DNA of 64,000 nucleotides from the NCBI RefSeq assembly GCF_900116345.1, contig NZ_FPAH01000001.1:114214-178213 (forward strand), in the 5' to 3' direction. The notes under the pieces are model-generated. The model saw only the letters and a program-made list of their open reading frames with translations, searched no databases and was not told the origin of the DNA. A program made the translations under genes and the position numbers. Positions 63,841 through 64,000 of this stretch are shown here, piece after piece. This DNA comes from Succinivibrio dextrinosolvens (GTDB taxonomy: Bacteria; Pseudomonadota; Gammaproteobacteria; Enterobacterales; Succinivibrionaceae). The stretch's first letter is position 1. Each line of letters starts with the position of its first letter.

Positions 63841-63903
63841 GGTGTGTTTAATATGTTATAATTTTATCTGCTAAAACAAAAAGTTAACATAAAAAAACAC
63901 ACC
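63841..63903. promoter_or_regulatory. Inverted repeat flanking a promoter at the window end
   Basis: GGTGTGTTT at 63841-63849 and AAACACACC at 63895-63903 form a perfect 9-bp inverted repeat around TTATAATTTTAT. The right arm ends directly at the next ATG, leaving no ribosome site. It may be an operator or part of a mobile element end. Confidence 0.45.
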
Positions 63904-64000
63904 ATGAATATGATACCTAAAAATACCTCTTCTAGCAATTTTACTGATACATTTTCTTCTCTTTTTTCTGTTCTTGGTCTTTGTAGTTTACTCAAAGTTG
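63904..64000 (+). CDS. Partial ORF cut by the window end
   Basis: Open frame of 32 codons running off the window. It starts MNMIPKNTSSSNFTDTFSSL and has no visible ribosome site. The start resembles some transposase N-termini, but too little is present to name a family. Confidence 0.35.
   Translation, partial: MNMIPKNTSSSNFTDTFSSLFSVLGLCSLLKV

Overview
The window reads as part of a large, AT-rich conjugative plasmid. It carries one complete replication and partition block with a Rep_3-type initiator, a very large iteron field and ParA, plus most of an F-type (MPF_F) conjugation system of the SXT/R27 branch with a MOB_H relaxase. F-type transfer genes of this branch point to a gammaproteobacterial host. 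The low GC and style of the accessory genes would fit an anaerobic gut lineage such as Succinivibrionaceae, but that assignment is inference. No rRNA, tRNA or CRISPR was seen.

Layout. 1-21.5 kb: transfer genes, all on the minus strand and transcribed right to left: traI, traD, an unknown gene, a DUF4400 gene, then traL-E-K-B-V-A, a DsbC-like gene, traC, a trbI-like gene, an S26 peptidase gene, a trbC/traW fusion, traU and traN. traF, traG and traH are not in the window. A strong terminator follows the pilin gene. 21.6-25.8 kb: an AT-hook protein divergent from traI, a SUKH protein, a lipoprotein, a 21-residue hydrophobic peptide gene that looks like a type I toxin, a cREC-type protein and a GIY-YIG protein. 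25.8-29.3 kb: a lipoprotein gene, topoisomerase III and a small membrane protein gene. 29.4-33.3 kb: two ribbon-helix-helix type regulators, a 1.3 kb AT-rich repeat tract (candidate centromere), parA and a parB-like gene. 33.4-39.4 kb: a Sel1-like lipoprotein, then about 4 kb of mostly non-coding DNA with about 36 iterons, a DnaA box and the rep gene, followed by an intact TnpB element. 40.8-50.6 kb: accessory operons with a PPP-type phosphatase, a tyrosine recombinase, six tandem paralogues and an 833-residue unknown. 51.0-56.7 kb: a BsuMI/LlaJI-like restriction-modification operon. 57.0-63.7 kb: an acidic protein, a 1,350-residue double AAA+ ATPase, a phosphoesterase and a ClpP-like peptidase. 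The window ends inside another ORF.

The main discovery candidate is a shared promoter design. Seven accessory transcription units (starts near 25.0, 43.5, 47.8, 50.6, 56.9, 58.1 and 62.9 kb) are preceded by a near-identical element, TTTCAYTCTCATAAA followed by a TGAG-like half, and each has a TANNNT -10 hexamer exactly 29 bases after the start of the YTCTCA core. This ties the double AAA+ ATPase, the ClpP-like peptidase, two metallophosphoesterases, the tandem six-gene family and several unknown proteins into one probable regulon. None of the transfer, replication, partition or restriction genes has it. A second operator, a 22-bp palindrome, occurs once before the AT-hook/RHH gene at 30.5 kb and once before parA at 31.8 kb, so it brackets the candidate centromere.

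Replication control is also unusual: two diverged copies of a module with six iterons at about 22-23 bp spacing, then iteron pairs about 21 bp apart repeating roughly every 100 bp up to rep.
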